From an uncultured Bacteroidota bacterium (lineage in GTDB: Bacteria; Bacteroidota; Bacteroidia; Bacteroidales; SZUA-534): a stretch of DNA of 9,441 nt. Positions 1 to 8,174 of this stretch are shown here, piece after piece; the stretch's first letter is position 1, and each line of letters opens with the position of its first letter. The DNA is taken from the NCBI GenBank assembly GCA_937899145.1, contig CALBPW010000408.1:1-9441 (forward strand). The letters run 5' to 3'. The notes under the pieces are model-generated. The model searched no databases. It was not told the origin of the DNA and saw only the letters and a program-made list of their open reading frames with translations. The translations under genes were made by a program, and so were the position numbers.

Positions 1-3000
1 CGAAGCGAGTTTTCACGTAGTCGATAAGTTTTTTGCGGAGTTTGTTACGCAAATCCCATATCACACCATCTTGAACTTCAAATATTTTTTCCCAATATTT
101 TGTATCTGATTGGTCATGCATAAAGCCTTCGCCAAAGGTGCTTTCATAAAGGCGACGCCATTCTTTAGCAGCCCATGTTGGCATGTGTACGCCATTAGTT
201 ACATAATTGATATACAACTCGTTAGCGGCAAAGCCTTTCCACATGTACTTAAACATCTCTTTGGTAACATCGCCATGAAGCATACTTACACCGTTCATTT
301 CTTGCGATGTGCGAGTTGCCAAAACGCTCATTGAGAATTTGCCGTCTGGCGCCAAACCAAGGTTTTGGAATGTATCCCAATCAACTTTCAAACGTTCCGG
401 AATAGGACGCAGATAAGTACGTATCATTTGCATATCAAATGCGTCGTGGCCTGCCGGCACTGGTGTATGTGTTGTAAACAATGATGACGCGCGGACAACT
501 TCCAACGCTTCGTTAAATGTCAAATTCTCGTGTTGAACATAATCTACCAATCGCTCAACGTTTATCATTGCTGCATGACCTTCGTTGCAGTGGAACACAT
601 CAGGATTGATATTCATTGCTTTAAGTGCGCGAATGCCACCTATTCCTAACAATAATTCTTGTTTCAAGCGATTTTCCCAGTCGCCACCATAAAGCTGGTG
701 CGTGATTGTGCGGTCTTCTGGTGTATTATCAGGATGTTCTGTATCAAGCAGATAAAGCGATACACGACCAACTTGCACTTTCCAAATACGAGCCTTAACC
801 ATACGTCCGGGCAAATTAAGCGATATGCACAATGGGCGTTTAAATTCATCAAGGACTGCTGTAATTGGCAGATTATCCATATTTTGCGGAATAAGGCTTG
901 CTTGTTGTTCACCCGATACTGTCAATTCTTGAGTAAAATATCCATATTTATAAAGGAAGCCTACAGCAACCATCGGAATATTTGAATCGCTGGCTTCTTT
1001 CAGATAATCGCCTGCCAAAATGCCCAAACCTCCCGAGAAAATTTTCAAGTTATCGGTCAAACCATATTCCATACTGAAATATCCAACAAACGGACGGTCA
1101 GTACGTGCCGGCTCGTTCATATAGTCATTGAATTTTCTCGACACTTTGTCGAAACTTGCTAAAAACGAGCTATCGTTTTCCAATTCAGCTAATCGCTTGT
1201 TTGACACAACTTTAAGTAGCGCAATAGGATTTTTTTCGCATTTCTTCCATAATTCCGGGTCGATGTATTTAAACATCTCTATTGCATCGTAATTCCAGCA
1301 CCACCAAAGGTTGTTGGCCAAATTATCTAAGTTCTTTAATCGTTCAGGAAGATCAGAATGGATAACCATCTTCTTCCAAATTGGTTCATTGTTCATAGAT
1401 TTCCGTCTAATATTTAAATTGTTATTAGTATTCTGTGCATGAGTATCATCGCGCTTGAGCGAGATTCCTAACGCTTTTTTGTATATGTCGGTATAGAAAT
1501 GGAACAGGTTGTCCCAACTGACCTCTTTTGCCTGATTTACAGCCTTTTGGCGCAACTGCTCACGTTTTGCCTTTGGCATTCGATAAACAATATCAATAAT
1601 TTGCGCCAAATTTGAAACCACATCCCAATAATCATCTTCGCTGCGGTTTATAACTGCTATTCCGTCATCAATGCCGCTTGTTTGCTTTTGCATCCATTGC
1701 CCAAAGCCGGCCAAACTGGTTGTAACTGTTGGCACGCCAACTGCAATGCTCTCAAGTGGTGTGTAGCCCCATGGCTCATAATATGATGGGAATGCCGACA
1801 AATCGAACCCGCTAAGCAACTCATAGTATGTCATATTGAAAATGCCATCGTTTCCTGTCAAATATACAGGTGCAAGAATGATATTTACATTCTGACCTTG
1901 ATTATTAGTAAGTTGCAAATTTTGTGTTTTGTCGATAATCGGGTCGTAATAGTCAGGATTTAAAGAGTGTGTGGTGATGCGCTCACTTGGGATTGGCGCA
2001 TCGTTGCCCGCCAAACGGTCTTGTAAACATTTACGTGGGCCATAATTGTTGTTGGGGACTAAGATGAATCCTACAATATTATGATTGTAACCACCGCGGT
2101 AATTCAATTTTCCAAGTGCATCAATAAATACATCAATGCCTTTGTTTTTAAATTCGTACCTGCCTGATATTGCGACAAATAATGTTTCATCATCGCACTT
2201 ATTGCCCGTCATTGCCTCTGTTACTTGCATAAGTTTTGCCCGAGCGGTTTGACGGGTTTGCTCATTTATTGGTTTTAAATGATTGAGGGCGAATCCATTA
2301 GGAGTTACCGCATCTGGTTCGTTATTAAGTAATATCCGGCATTCATTTGCAGTAACTTTGCTCACCGTTGTGTAAGCTGTGGCAACTTGCGCTGCTGTTT
2401 TTTCGAGCGAGTGCTTGGCCATAACGCCAAGTTCGCGTGCTCGCACGTCAGGTTCAAACGAACCTAAGCTTTTGTATAGCGGGTAGCCATTGCCTGCAAC
2501 CGAACGCCCTAACACTGTAGCGTGAGTTGTGAAGATGGTTGCGATTTTTGGACATGCCCTGTCAAGATATAACACTCCAGAACCTGTTTGCCATTCATGG
2601 AATTGCGCGACTACTGGTGTATCAGCCAAATAAAAGTTTTTATAACTTTCAATAACCTTACCTGCCGCATATCCAAACAACACCGATTCAATGTACTCCC
2701 ACTCACCCGATATTGAATCGAGTTTATAAGTTTCCCACCATGAGGCAAACAATTTGTCTTTCAATGGAATAAATACAGTATAATCGACCAATATCGCTAC
2801 TGGTTTATGACCAATATTCCAATGTCCAACTTTTATGCGCAATCCTTGTTCTTCGGCACTTGCACGCCAATCTTCAAAAAGGCTTTTATCCTCAATAAAC
2901 TCTGTATAGATTCCATCTTTTAGCAAATCAGGACCTATATAAATAATGTTGTCGCCATAAGTTGCGTATTCGTTCGACATTTTTGAGGTTATAACCGTGT

Positions 3001-3073
3001 GTATTCCTCCCACCTTGTTACAAACTTCCCAACTTGTTTCAAACAAAAACTCTGGCACTAATAATTTATTCAT
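1..3073 (-). CDS. Glycogen synthase (GT3) fused to alpha-glucan phosphorylase (GT35), partial at left edge
   Basis: This is one uninterrupted frame of 1024 codons that starts at ATG 3071-3073 and leaves the window. Residues 1 to about 540 are a GT3 glycogen synthase. They show the N-terminal sugar-nucleotide loop ETSWEVCNKVGGI (12-24), a FHEWQTG segment, FTTHATVLGR, and the catalytic E-x7-E pair E433/E441 in YYEPWGYTPLE, all close to animal and fungal synthases. A polar linker (540-559) leads to Met560. From there the protein reads as a Thermotoga-type alpha-glucan phosphorylase: the DUF3417 start (NNLWWCWN), FSMEYGL, NEGHAAM and FTTHTPVPAGHD. The pyridoxal-phosphate lysine and roughly the last 370 to 400 residues would lie outside the window. 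The synthase part adds glucose from a nucleotide sugar to glycogen; the phosphorylase part releases glucose-1-phosphate. Both should be cytoplasmic. The gene is last of the four visible operon members, 33 bases after the GH57 gene. I recall similar fused proteins in Bacteroidota but cannot verify that here. Confidence 0.92.
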   Translation of the reverse strand, partial: MNKLLVPEFLFETSWEVCNKVGGIHTVITSKMSNEYATYGDNIIYIGPDLLKDGIYTEFIEDKSLFEDWRASAEEQGLRIKVGHWNIGHKPVAILVDYTVFIPLKDKLFASWWETYKLDSISGEWEYIESVLFGYAAGKVIESYKNFYLADTPVVAQFHEWQTGSGVLYLDRACPKIATIFTTHATVLGRSVAGNGYPLYKSLGSFEPDVRARELGVMAKHSLEKTAAQVATAYTTVSKVTANECRILLNNEPDAVTPNGFALNHLKPINEQTRQTARAKLMQVTEAMTGNKCDDETLFVAISGRYEFKNKGIDVFIDALGKLNYRGGYNHNIVGFILVPNNNYGPRKCLQDRLAGNDAPIPSERITTHSLNPDYYDPIIDKTQNLQLTNNQGQNVNIILAPVYLTGNDGIFNMTYYELLSGFDLSAFPSYYEPWGYTPLESIAVGVPTVTTSLAGFGQWMQKQTSGIDDGIAVINRSEDDYWDVVSNLAQIIDIVYRMPKAKREQLRQKAVNQAKEVSWDNLFHFYTDIYKKALGISLKRDDTHAQNTNNNLNIRRKSMNNEPIWKKMVIHSDLPERLKNLDNLANNLWWCWNYDAIEMFKYIDPELWKKCEKNPIALLKVVSNKRLAELENDSSFLASFDKVSRKFNDYMNEPARTDRPFVGYFSMEYGLTDNLKIFSGGLGILAGDYLKEASDSNIPMVAVGFLYKYGYFTQELTVSGEQQASLIPQNMDNLPITAVLDEFKRPLCISLNLPGRMVKARIWKVQVGRVSLYLLDTEHPDNTPEDRTITHQLYGGDWENRLKQELLLGIGGIRALKAMNINPDVFHCNEGHAAMINVERLVDYVQHENLTFNEALEVVRASSLFTTHTPVPAGHDAFDMQMIRTYLRPIPERLKVDWDTFQNLGLAPDGKFSMSVLATRTSQEMNGVSMLHGDVTKEMFKYMWKGFAANELYINYVTNGVHMPTWAAKEWRRLYESTFGEGFMHDQSDTKYWEKIFEVQDGVIWDLRNKLRKKLIDYVKTRF
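1397..1456 (-). other. AT-rich interdomain linker before internal Met560
   Basis: This segment encodes residues 540-559, rich in Asn, Asp, Gln, Thr and Arg, between the synthase and phosphorylase domains. Its base composition resembles an intergenic spacer, and the next codon is an ATG (1394-1396) followed at once by typical phosphorylase sequence. The likely origin is loss of a stop codon between two adjacent genes. The ATG might still serve as a start for free phosphorylase; that is inference. Confidence 0.6.
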
Positions 3074-3106
3074 TTTTCAGATAGAATCAATCAACTTAAA
3101 TAATTT

Positions 3107-4393
3107 TTATTCAGCTTTTGCCTTTTTAGGTTTCGATTTAAGTTTCTTAATTTCAGCTTGTTGCGCTATTACCATTTCCTGCAGTTTTTCGACATCACGA
3201 CATGTTCTAACTTCTGAATTTGGCAGTGCCTTATTTACCCGTAAAGTAAAGTCTGTCAACACGTTCATATAGTTGATGAATGCGTCGTATGGGTTTTTGT
3301 AAGGATTGAAGTAAGCATGCACTTCACCATCACTAAACCACTTTGTTGACATATAATAGAAATGGTCGCTTGTTTGCAGATATTCCCAATCTTGAAGTAT
3401 CTGAGGGTCTTTAACTTGTGCGATTTTGTCAGTTAGGGCATAAAGTTTGCTAAACGCCTCATTTTGCATATTGTTACCAAGCCAGGCAGTAATATCGCGT
3501 TCCTCATCAGCCCATGATATTGGGTAAGGAACATTAACCGCAGCAACAGGTTGCACGTTTTTAATTATTGACGATGGTGTTGCGAATCGGAAGTCGGTTT
3601 GATTAAGAACGGCTTCGGGCAGATGCTCAAGGAACTGGAATATTCCTGTGTCAGCATGTTGATGCTCGCCAAAGGTTTCATAATCCATGAATAAGTTTAC
3701 AACTTCTTCTTTATCAGAAATTTCGTTAAGTTTTGCAGCATACGAATCAGCTGTCCATTTTTTCGAACCAAAACGGAATGCTATTTCATCTGTCAAAATA
3801 TAGTTGCGCAACAATAGTTTTAATTGCGGTTCTTTGGCATTGTAATACAAAAAGTTAGGCGATTTCCATCCCAAAATATGTTTTGCGCCTTCGGTTAGCA
3901 TTCCTTTGTATCCCATTTTATAAACAGCCGCGCCAATTTCGTCAGAGTAGATTAACTCTGTGTTACGGAATACTTTAGGTTTTTGTCCGAAGAGTTTCTC
4001 AATTTTTGCCGAATGTTCTTTAACTTGCTTTTTCATCACCTCAAGATTGGCTTGTGAAGCCAATGAGTGCGAGTAAGTTTCGGCCAGAAATTCAACTTGA
4101 CCTGTTTTGGCAAGGCGTTGGAAACTTTCGATAACCTCTGGTGCATACAATTCAAATTGATCGAGAGCGATGCCCGTAATCGAAAAAGTAACCTTAAAGT
4201 TACGACCATGCTTTTCTATCAGTTTGAGCAGCAAGTCGTTAGTTGGCAAATAACAACGTTGTGCCACTTTTTGCAGTATCGACTCATTCAAATAGTCATC
4301 GTAATAATAATGATCGCTACCGATGTCGAAAAATGAATATTTACGGAATCGGAATGGTTGATGAACTTGAAAATAAAGACATAAGTGCTTCAT
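3107..4393 (-). CDS. GH57 alpha-amylase-family glycoside hydrolase
   Basis: This 428-residue cytoplasmic protein has no signal peptide and is of usual length for the short GH57 enzymes of Bacteroidota. The family's conserved regions appear in order: HQP at 11-13, a GIALDQFE segment at 74-81, RNTELIYSDEIG with the expected nucleophile E146, FMDYETFGEHQH with the expected acid/base D237 and nearby histidines, and HFYYM at 344-348. GH57 enzymes retain configuration and act on alpha-1,4 or alpha-1,6 glucans; the exact specificity (amylase or transferase) cannot be read from sequence. Residues 400-428 form a short predicted coiled coil that ends in a very basic tail, KKLKSKPKKAKAE. The gene starts 20 bases after the GT4 gene and is followed after 33 bases by the synthase-phosphorylase fusion, so it probably trims or remodels intracellular glycogen. 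No Shine-Dalgarno sequence is visible. Confidence 0.93.
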   Translation of the reverse strand: MKHLCLYFQVHQPFRFRKYSFFDIGSDHYYYDDYLNESILQKVAQRCYLPTNDLLLKLIEKHGRNFKVTFSITGIALDQFELYAPEVIESFQRLAKTGQVEFLAETYSHSLASQANLEVMKKQVKEHSAKIEKLFGQKPKVFRNTELIYSDEIGAAVYKMGYKGMLTEGAKHILGWKSPNFLYYNAKEPQLKLLLRNYILTDEIAFRFGSKKWTADSYAAKLNEISDKEEVVNLFMDYETFGEHQHADTGIFQFLEHLPEAVLNQTDFRFATPSSIIKNVQPVAAVNVPYPISWADEERDITAWLGNNMQNEAFSKLYALTDKIAQVKDPQILQDWEYLQTSDHFYYMSTKWFSDGEVHAYFNPYKNPYDAFINYMNVLTDFTLRVNKALPNSEVRTCRDVEKLQEMVIAQQAEIKKLKSKPKKAKAE

Positions 4394-4413
4394 AGTTCTA
4401 AAATTTATTTAGG

Positions 4414-5706
4414 TTACTTATTTTCTAATACTGATCTATATACATTGTAAACATGTTTTGCTGATTCTTCCCAGCGCAGGCTGTTAGCTTCTTTCAAGCC
4501 GTTTTCACCAATGGTTTGCGCCAACGATGGGTAGTTAAGCAAAGCGTATATGGCATTCGCCATTTTATCGATGTCCCAAAAATCGATTTTTATGGCGTGT
4601 TTTAGAATTTCGCTCACACCTGATTGCTTCGATATGATAACAGGAACACCCGATTGCATCGCCTCAAGCGGAGAAATTCCGAAAGGCTCTGATACTGAAG
4701 GCATTATATAGACATCGCTATAGTTAAACATGCGGAATACAGCATCGCCACGCAAAAATCCTGTAAAATGGAATCTATCCATAATACCAAGACTTGCTGC
4801 TCGCTCTATCATTTTGTTCATCATATCGCCGCTACCTGCCATCACAAAACGCACGTTATCCATACGTTTCAGCACCTTGTAAGCCGCCTCAATGAAAAAC
4901 TCCGGACCTTTTTGCATTGTAATACGCCCAAGGAAAGTTACAACCTTTTCGTCGAAACCTTTTTTCTGACGATTTAGTGCCTTTAAATTTGGCTCCACTG
5001 CGTTGTAAACAGTTTCAACTTTCACTGGCGATTGCCCGTATTTATTGATGACGATGTCGCGAGTGAGATTGCTCACTGTAATTATGCGGTCGGCATTGTC
5101 AAGGCCAGTACGCTCAATGTTGTAAACTGCCGGATTGACGCTACCTCCACTACGGTCGAAATCTGTTGCATGCACGTGAACAACAAGAGGTTTTCCTGAC
5201 ACTCGTTTAGCAGCCATACCTGCCGGGTAAGCCAACCAATCGTGAGCATGAATAATGTCGAAATCGTACATTGTTGCAATTTGCTCGGCAATCAAACTGT
5301 AGTAGTAAATTTCAGTGAACAAGTTATCGCCATACTTACCCGAAAACGGAATGCAACCATTGTCGCCGACTTCAACAAGGTGTTTGTTGCCATAGCGACG
5401 ATCGTTGCGCATTCTAAAATATTCTTCGGGAGTTGAATATGGCACCAATTTAGAATTCACTTCCAAATACTGCAGATTTTTCATCGTCGTTTGGTCGTAT
5501 TCCACTTTGGTGATTTTCAGAGGAATATTGCCAGCTCCAACAAGCTGAATAGCATCTTGATCCTCATCACCGTATGCCTTTGGCACAACAAATATGACTT
5601 CAAGGTTGTCAATCTTCGACATGCCTTTTGTCAAGCCGTAGCAAGCTGTGCCTAAACCACCGGAAATGTGCGGGGGAAATTCCCATCCAAACATTAATAC
5701 TTTCAT
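4414..5706 (-). CDS. GT4-family glycosyltransferase of the glycogen operon
   Basis: This 430-residue protein has the two-domain GT-B layout of family GT4. The N-terminal domain opens with MKVLMFGWEFPPHISGGLGT, whose GGLG loop matches the nucleotide-sugar binding loop of bacterial and plant starch synthases, and contains IIHAHDWLA at 151-159 and VHVHATDFDRSG near 176-187. The C-terminal domain carries the usual catalytic Arg/Lys pair in GRITMQKGPEFF (R261, K266), a GSGDM segment (291-295) and the E-x7-E motif SEPFGISPLEAM (E340, E348). It is predicted to be soluble. Its position between the debranching enzyme and the GH57 enzyme, with gaps of 42 and 20 bases, points to alpha-glucan metabolism, perhaps making a primer or short malto-oligosaccharide. 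The acceptor and donor are not known from sequence. A true GT3 synthase already lies downstream in the same operon, so a distinct role is likely. Confidence 0.9.
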   Translation of the reverse strand: MKVLMFGWEFPPHISGGLGTACYGLTKGMSKIDNLEVIFVVPKAYGDEDQDAIQLVGAGNIPLKITKVEYDQTTMKNLQYLEVNSKLVPYSTPEEYFRMRNDRRYGNKHLVEVGDNGCIPFSGKYGDNLFTEIYYYSLIAEQIATMYDFDIIHAHDWLAYPAGMAAKRVSGKPLVVHVHATDFDRSGGSVNPAVYNIERTGLDNADRIITVSNLTRDIVINKYGQSPVKVETVYNAVEPNLKALNRQKKGFDEKVVTFLGRITMQKGPEFFIEAAYKVLKRMDNVRFVMAGSGDMMNKMIERAASLGIMDRFHFTGFLRGDAVFRMFNYSDVYIMPSVSEPFGISPLEAMQSGVPVIISKQSGVSEILKHAIKIDFWDIDKMANAIYALLNYPSLAQTIGENGLKEANSLRWEESAKHVYNVYRSVLENK

Positions 5707-5748
5707 TACTTGGTGCTTTATTGTTAGTTTTTTTGTTTGTTCTATTGC

Positions 5749-7785
5749 TTATGCTTTCTTTTCTGTCTTTTTCGCAGTTTTTTTAGCAGTTGCTTTACCG
5801 CTTTTCTTCGTTACGTTTTTTTTCTCTTTAGCCGATTCTAATTCGCCATTAGCCTCATTTGCCATACGTTTAAGTTGTAGTAAAGCTGCTGTATTTAAAG
5901 CAAATGAAATCGCCCCTTTGCCATGATATGGCGGATCACCATGATATAACTCTGATATACAACTAATTCCGGCCGTTCTAACTTCCGGTTCAAATGTTTC
6001 GAGGAATTTATTAACTGCCGACATCACCATGCGAGGCTGAATTTTTTCAAGAGCATTAACATAGAATGTGTACATCCAAGGCCAAACTGAGCCATTATAC
6101 GATGCGTATTCGCGTTGGTCTTGATTACCGCGGCAATGCGCAGCATAATGAGGATCATCGGGCGATAGTGAACGAATGCCGTATGCTGTCATAAGCTGTT
6201 CTTCAACAACTCGCAAAACTGATTTAATTTGATGCTTGTCGAGCATACAATAGTCGAGTGCACATGCAATAAGTTGATTGCAACGCACTTGCGTATTAGT
6301 GTAGCCATTCACCACATAATCAGCTAAATAGCCGCGCTCATCATTCCAGAATGTTAATACAAAGTTATTTTTAAGATTTTCGGCTAATGTTTCCCATTTT
6401 TTGCCAAAAGTTTTATCGCCATTTGCTTTGCATTTTTCAACGGCATATAGTATCGCATTGTACCACAATGCGTTAGTTTCAACTGCATAACCATTTCGTG
6501 GTAATATTGGACGCCCTTGTATCGATGAACTCATCCACGTATTTGCCACTGAATCAGAAAGGTTGTTAACCAATCCGTTATCATCGACGCGGAAGGTTAT
6601 ATTATGCTTCAAATAGTTGTTCAACACCGATTTAACATCTTTACCAAACTCTTTCCAAATATCAAATTCGGGATATTGTTTGTCGATTTGTTGTACGCAC
6701 CAAACCAACCACAATGGCACATCAGAACGGCAATCTGAATAATCTTCTTGATTGGTGCTGCCGCTTGTCAATGTGCGATTTATCTGACCTATAAGAGTTG
6801 AGAGCACGCTCTTATAAATTTGTGGATTTTCGCTTTTGTAAATTAAATTTGGCAACGATATAAGAGCATCACGCGAACGGGCTGAGAGCCAAGGGTATCC
6901 AGCTAAAACACGTGTTTCTTTACCTTCGTTTACAAATAGTTGTTCAGCACTGTTTATCAAGCAATTTTCAAAGCTGTTGCGAGGTACACGATTCTTAACT
7001 TCGCTTTCAAATTTCTTTTGTAAAGTGTTCGATTTAACCACGCTCAAGCCTGCCGAAACAATTATGCTTTCGCCTTTTTTAATTGTTGCCTCAAAATAGC
7101 CCGGAACAAAAAGGTCTTCTTTAAAATCGTAACCGCGTTTTTGCTCAAGTATATATTCAATATTGTAATACCAATCGGGAGCCGATACAAATTCGCATTT
7201 TTTCGAACACTGGATAAACAATTCGGGATAACCTTGATACATACACGATGCAATACCTTTATCCACTTCGCGAACCTTCGTATTGGCATCCAAATTAGCT
7301 TTGCTTAAAGCATGAACATTACGGAAAGCAAGAAATGGTTTGAAGCGAATTTTTGTTTCGCTATGTGCATCTAATAGTGTATAGCGAATCAAGGTGCGAG
7401 GCTCGCTGCTAACAAGGATTTTTTCTTTCGAAAGGACAACTCCACCAACACGATAAATTAATGTAGGTATAGGGTCGGCAACAAATTTGTCAACATATTT
7501 ATGGCCTTTGGGCTCGTAATTGTCGCCCTCATACTTATGCAGTGCCAAGTTAAACTCACGGTCGTGCTGAATTATTGTTTCGTCGAGCGACGATAGCAAC
7601 ACGTGCTTGCCACCATCAACCTGCGGAAGCGGACATACAAGCAAACCATGATATTTACGATTGTTGCAGCCAATCAATGTTGTGCATGAAAAAGAACCTG
7701 CACGGTTGGTTCGCAACACCTCTTTTGTTAGCGAGTTCTCAAGATTCACTAACTCGTTTTTGTTAAATTCAAGATAATCCATCAT
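5749..7785 (-). CDS. Glycogen debranching enzyme (amylo-alpha-1,6-glucosidase type, GH133)
   Basis: This 678-residue cytoplasmic enzyme should hydrolyse alpha-1,6 branch stubs of glycogen. Residues about 20-250 form the bacterial N-terminal GDE domain, with the conserved opening NRAGSFSCTTLIGCNNRKYHGLLV at 27-50. Residues about 275-640 are the (alpha/alpha)6-barrel catalytic domain, with GYPWLSARSRDALISLP (D306), WMSSSIQGRPILPRNGYAVETNALWYNA (417-444), ASYNGSVWPW (561-570) and ISELYHGDPPY (E612). D306 and E612 are my best candidates for the catalytic pair. The catalytic domain ends near residue 640; residues 652-678 are an added tail with 12 lysines and repeated AKKT units. Two ATG codons lie in tandem at the start (7783-7785 and 7780-7782); the first was chosen. 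It is the first gene of the minus-strand operon and its promoter must lie in the 7786-8190 spacer. No Shine-Dalgarno sequence is seen. Confidence 0.93.
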   Translation of the reverse strand: MMDYLEFNKNELVNLENSLTKEVLRTNRAGSFSCTTLIGCNNRKYHGLLVCPLPQVDGGKHVLLSSLDETIIQHDREFNLALHKYEGDNYEPKGHKYVDKFVADPIPTLIYRVGGVVLSKEKILVSSEPRTLIRYTLLDAHSETKIRFKPFLAFRNVHALSKANLDANTKVREVDKGIASCMYQGYPELFIQCSKKCEFVSAPDWYYNIEYILEQKRGYDFKEDLFVPGYFEATIKKGESIIVSAGLSVVKSNTLQKKFESEVKNRVPRNSFENCLINSAEQLFVNEGKETRVLAGYPWLSARSRDALISLPNLIYKSENPQIYKSVLSTLIGQINRTLTSGSTNQEDYSDCRSDVPLWLVWCVQQIDKQYPEFDIWKEFGKDVKSVLNNYLKHNITFRVDDNGLVNNLSDSVANTWMSSSIQGRPILPRNGYAVETNALWYNAILYAVEKCKANGDKTFGKKWETLAENLKNNFVLTFWNDERGYLADYVVNGYTNTQVRCNQLIACALDYCMLDKHQIKSVLRVVEEQLMTAYGIRSLSPDDPHYAAHCRGNQDQREYASYNGSVWPWMYTFYVNALEKIQPRMVMSAVNKFLETFEPEVRTAGISCISELYHGDPPYHGKGAISFALNTAALLQLKRMANEANGELESAKEKKNVTKKSGKATAKKTAKKTEKKA
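5816..5823 (-). repeat. A8 homopolymer in the debranching enzyme gene
   Basis: On the coding strand, eight A residues encode part of E-K-K-N just before the lysine-rich tail. Removing one base leads to a TAA at once; adding one leads to a TAA seven codons past the tract. Either slip would remove the tail but leave the catalytic domain whole. It could also be a sequencing-error site, though the repeated AKKT units downstream argue the present frame is right. Confidence 0.6.
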
Positions 7786-7932
7786 TAACTTTTTTGCTGA
7801 ATTGACTATATTTTTTGTTGAATTAACATTTTTCAGAATATTAACCGAATTTTCAGTTTAATTCTGCATTAAACTTTTGCAAAGAAACACATTTTTTTAG
7901 TGTCTTATTTAACTAAATTCAAAATTAAAAAA

Positions 7933-7995
7933 TGATAATCAACATAATAAAAACTCTCAAATTTCTATTTCTCATTTTTTCTAAACTGATTATCA
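7933..7995. repeat. Two copies of the palindrome TGATnATCA, possible operator pair
   Basis: TGATAATCA at 7933-7941 and TGATTATCA at 7987-7995 are each a 4-base-arm palindrome around one central base, and together form a perfect 9-base inverted repeat. Their centres are 54 bases apart, close to five helical turns, an arrangement that fits a dimeric regulator binding both sites. The place between two divergent units suits a shared operator. No regulator is encoded in the window, and such AT-rich words can arise by chance. Confidence 0.35.
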
Positions 7996-8084
7996 GCACG
8001 AAAACAATTGCAGAAAATATTATGCAAACGATGTACTTTTTTGCAAAAAATCGCATTATAAGAACAATATTGGTTTAGTTTGCA

Positions 8085-8092
8085 TAAATTTG
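8085..8092 (+). promoter_or_regulatory. Possible -7 box for pepD
   Basis: TAAATTTG fits the Bacteroidota -7 consensus TAnnTTTG and lies about 100 bases before the pepD ATG. No TTG is found 19-21 bases upstream; the nearest, at 8070-8072, is only 12 bases away. The call rests on one half of the consensus. Confidence 0.3.
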
Positions 8093-8174
8093 CAATGGAA
8101 TAGTTTTTACTTAATATTCCTTTAATTATAACATTTATAATTATTTAAACAGTAAAAAAACTTTAAGACAACTT

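Larger units (their letters stand above)
1..7785 (-). other. Glycogen metabolism operon (debranching, GT4, GH57, GT3-GT35)
   Basis: Four genes lie head to tail with gaps of 42, 20 and 33 bases, with no terminator-like hairpin in the gaps, so one transcript is expected. All four products act on alpha-glucans. The first three in the same order recall a cluster known from Bacteroides genomes (from memory, not checked). The operon may continue beyond the left edge. Confidence 0.8.

Noticed and set aside
110..985. Open frames of 74 and 108 codons on the plus strand
   Set aside because: They lie antisense to conserved phosphorylase sequence and show no recognisable protein features.
2997..5436. 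Several plus-strand and alternate-frame open frames of 64-91 codons
   Set aside because: All are shadows of the GT3, GH57 and GT4 genes, whose motifs fix the true frame.
7920..7927. TAATTTTG on the minus strand as the promoter of the glycogen operon
   Set aside because: No TTG lies 19-21 bases upstream, and in this AT-rich stretch a lone -7 match is likely by chance.
8008..8027. TTGCA and TGCAA inverted repeat in the spacer
   Set aside because: Arms of five bases in AT-rich DNA are expected by chance, and TTTGCA occurs several times nearby without order.
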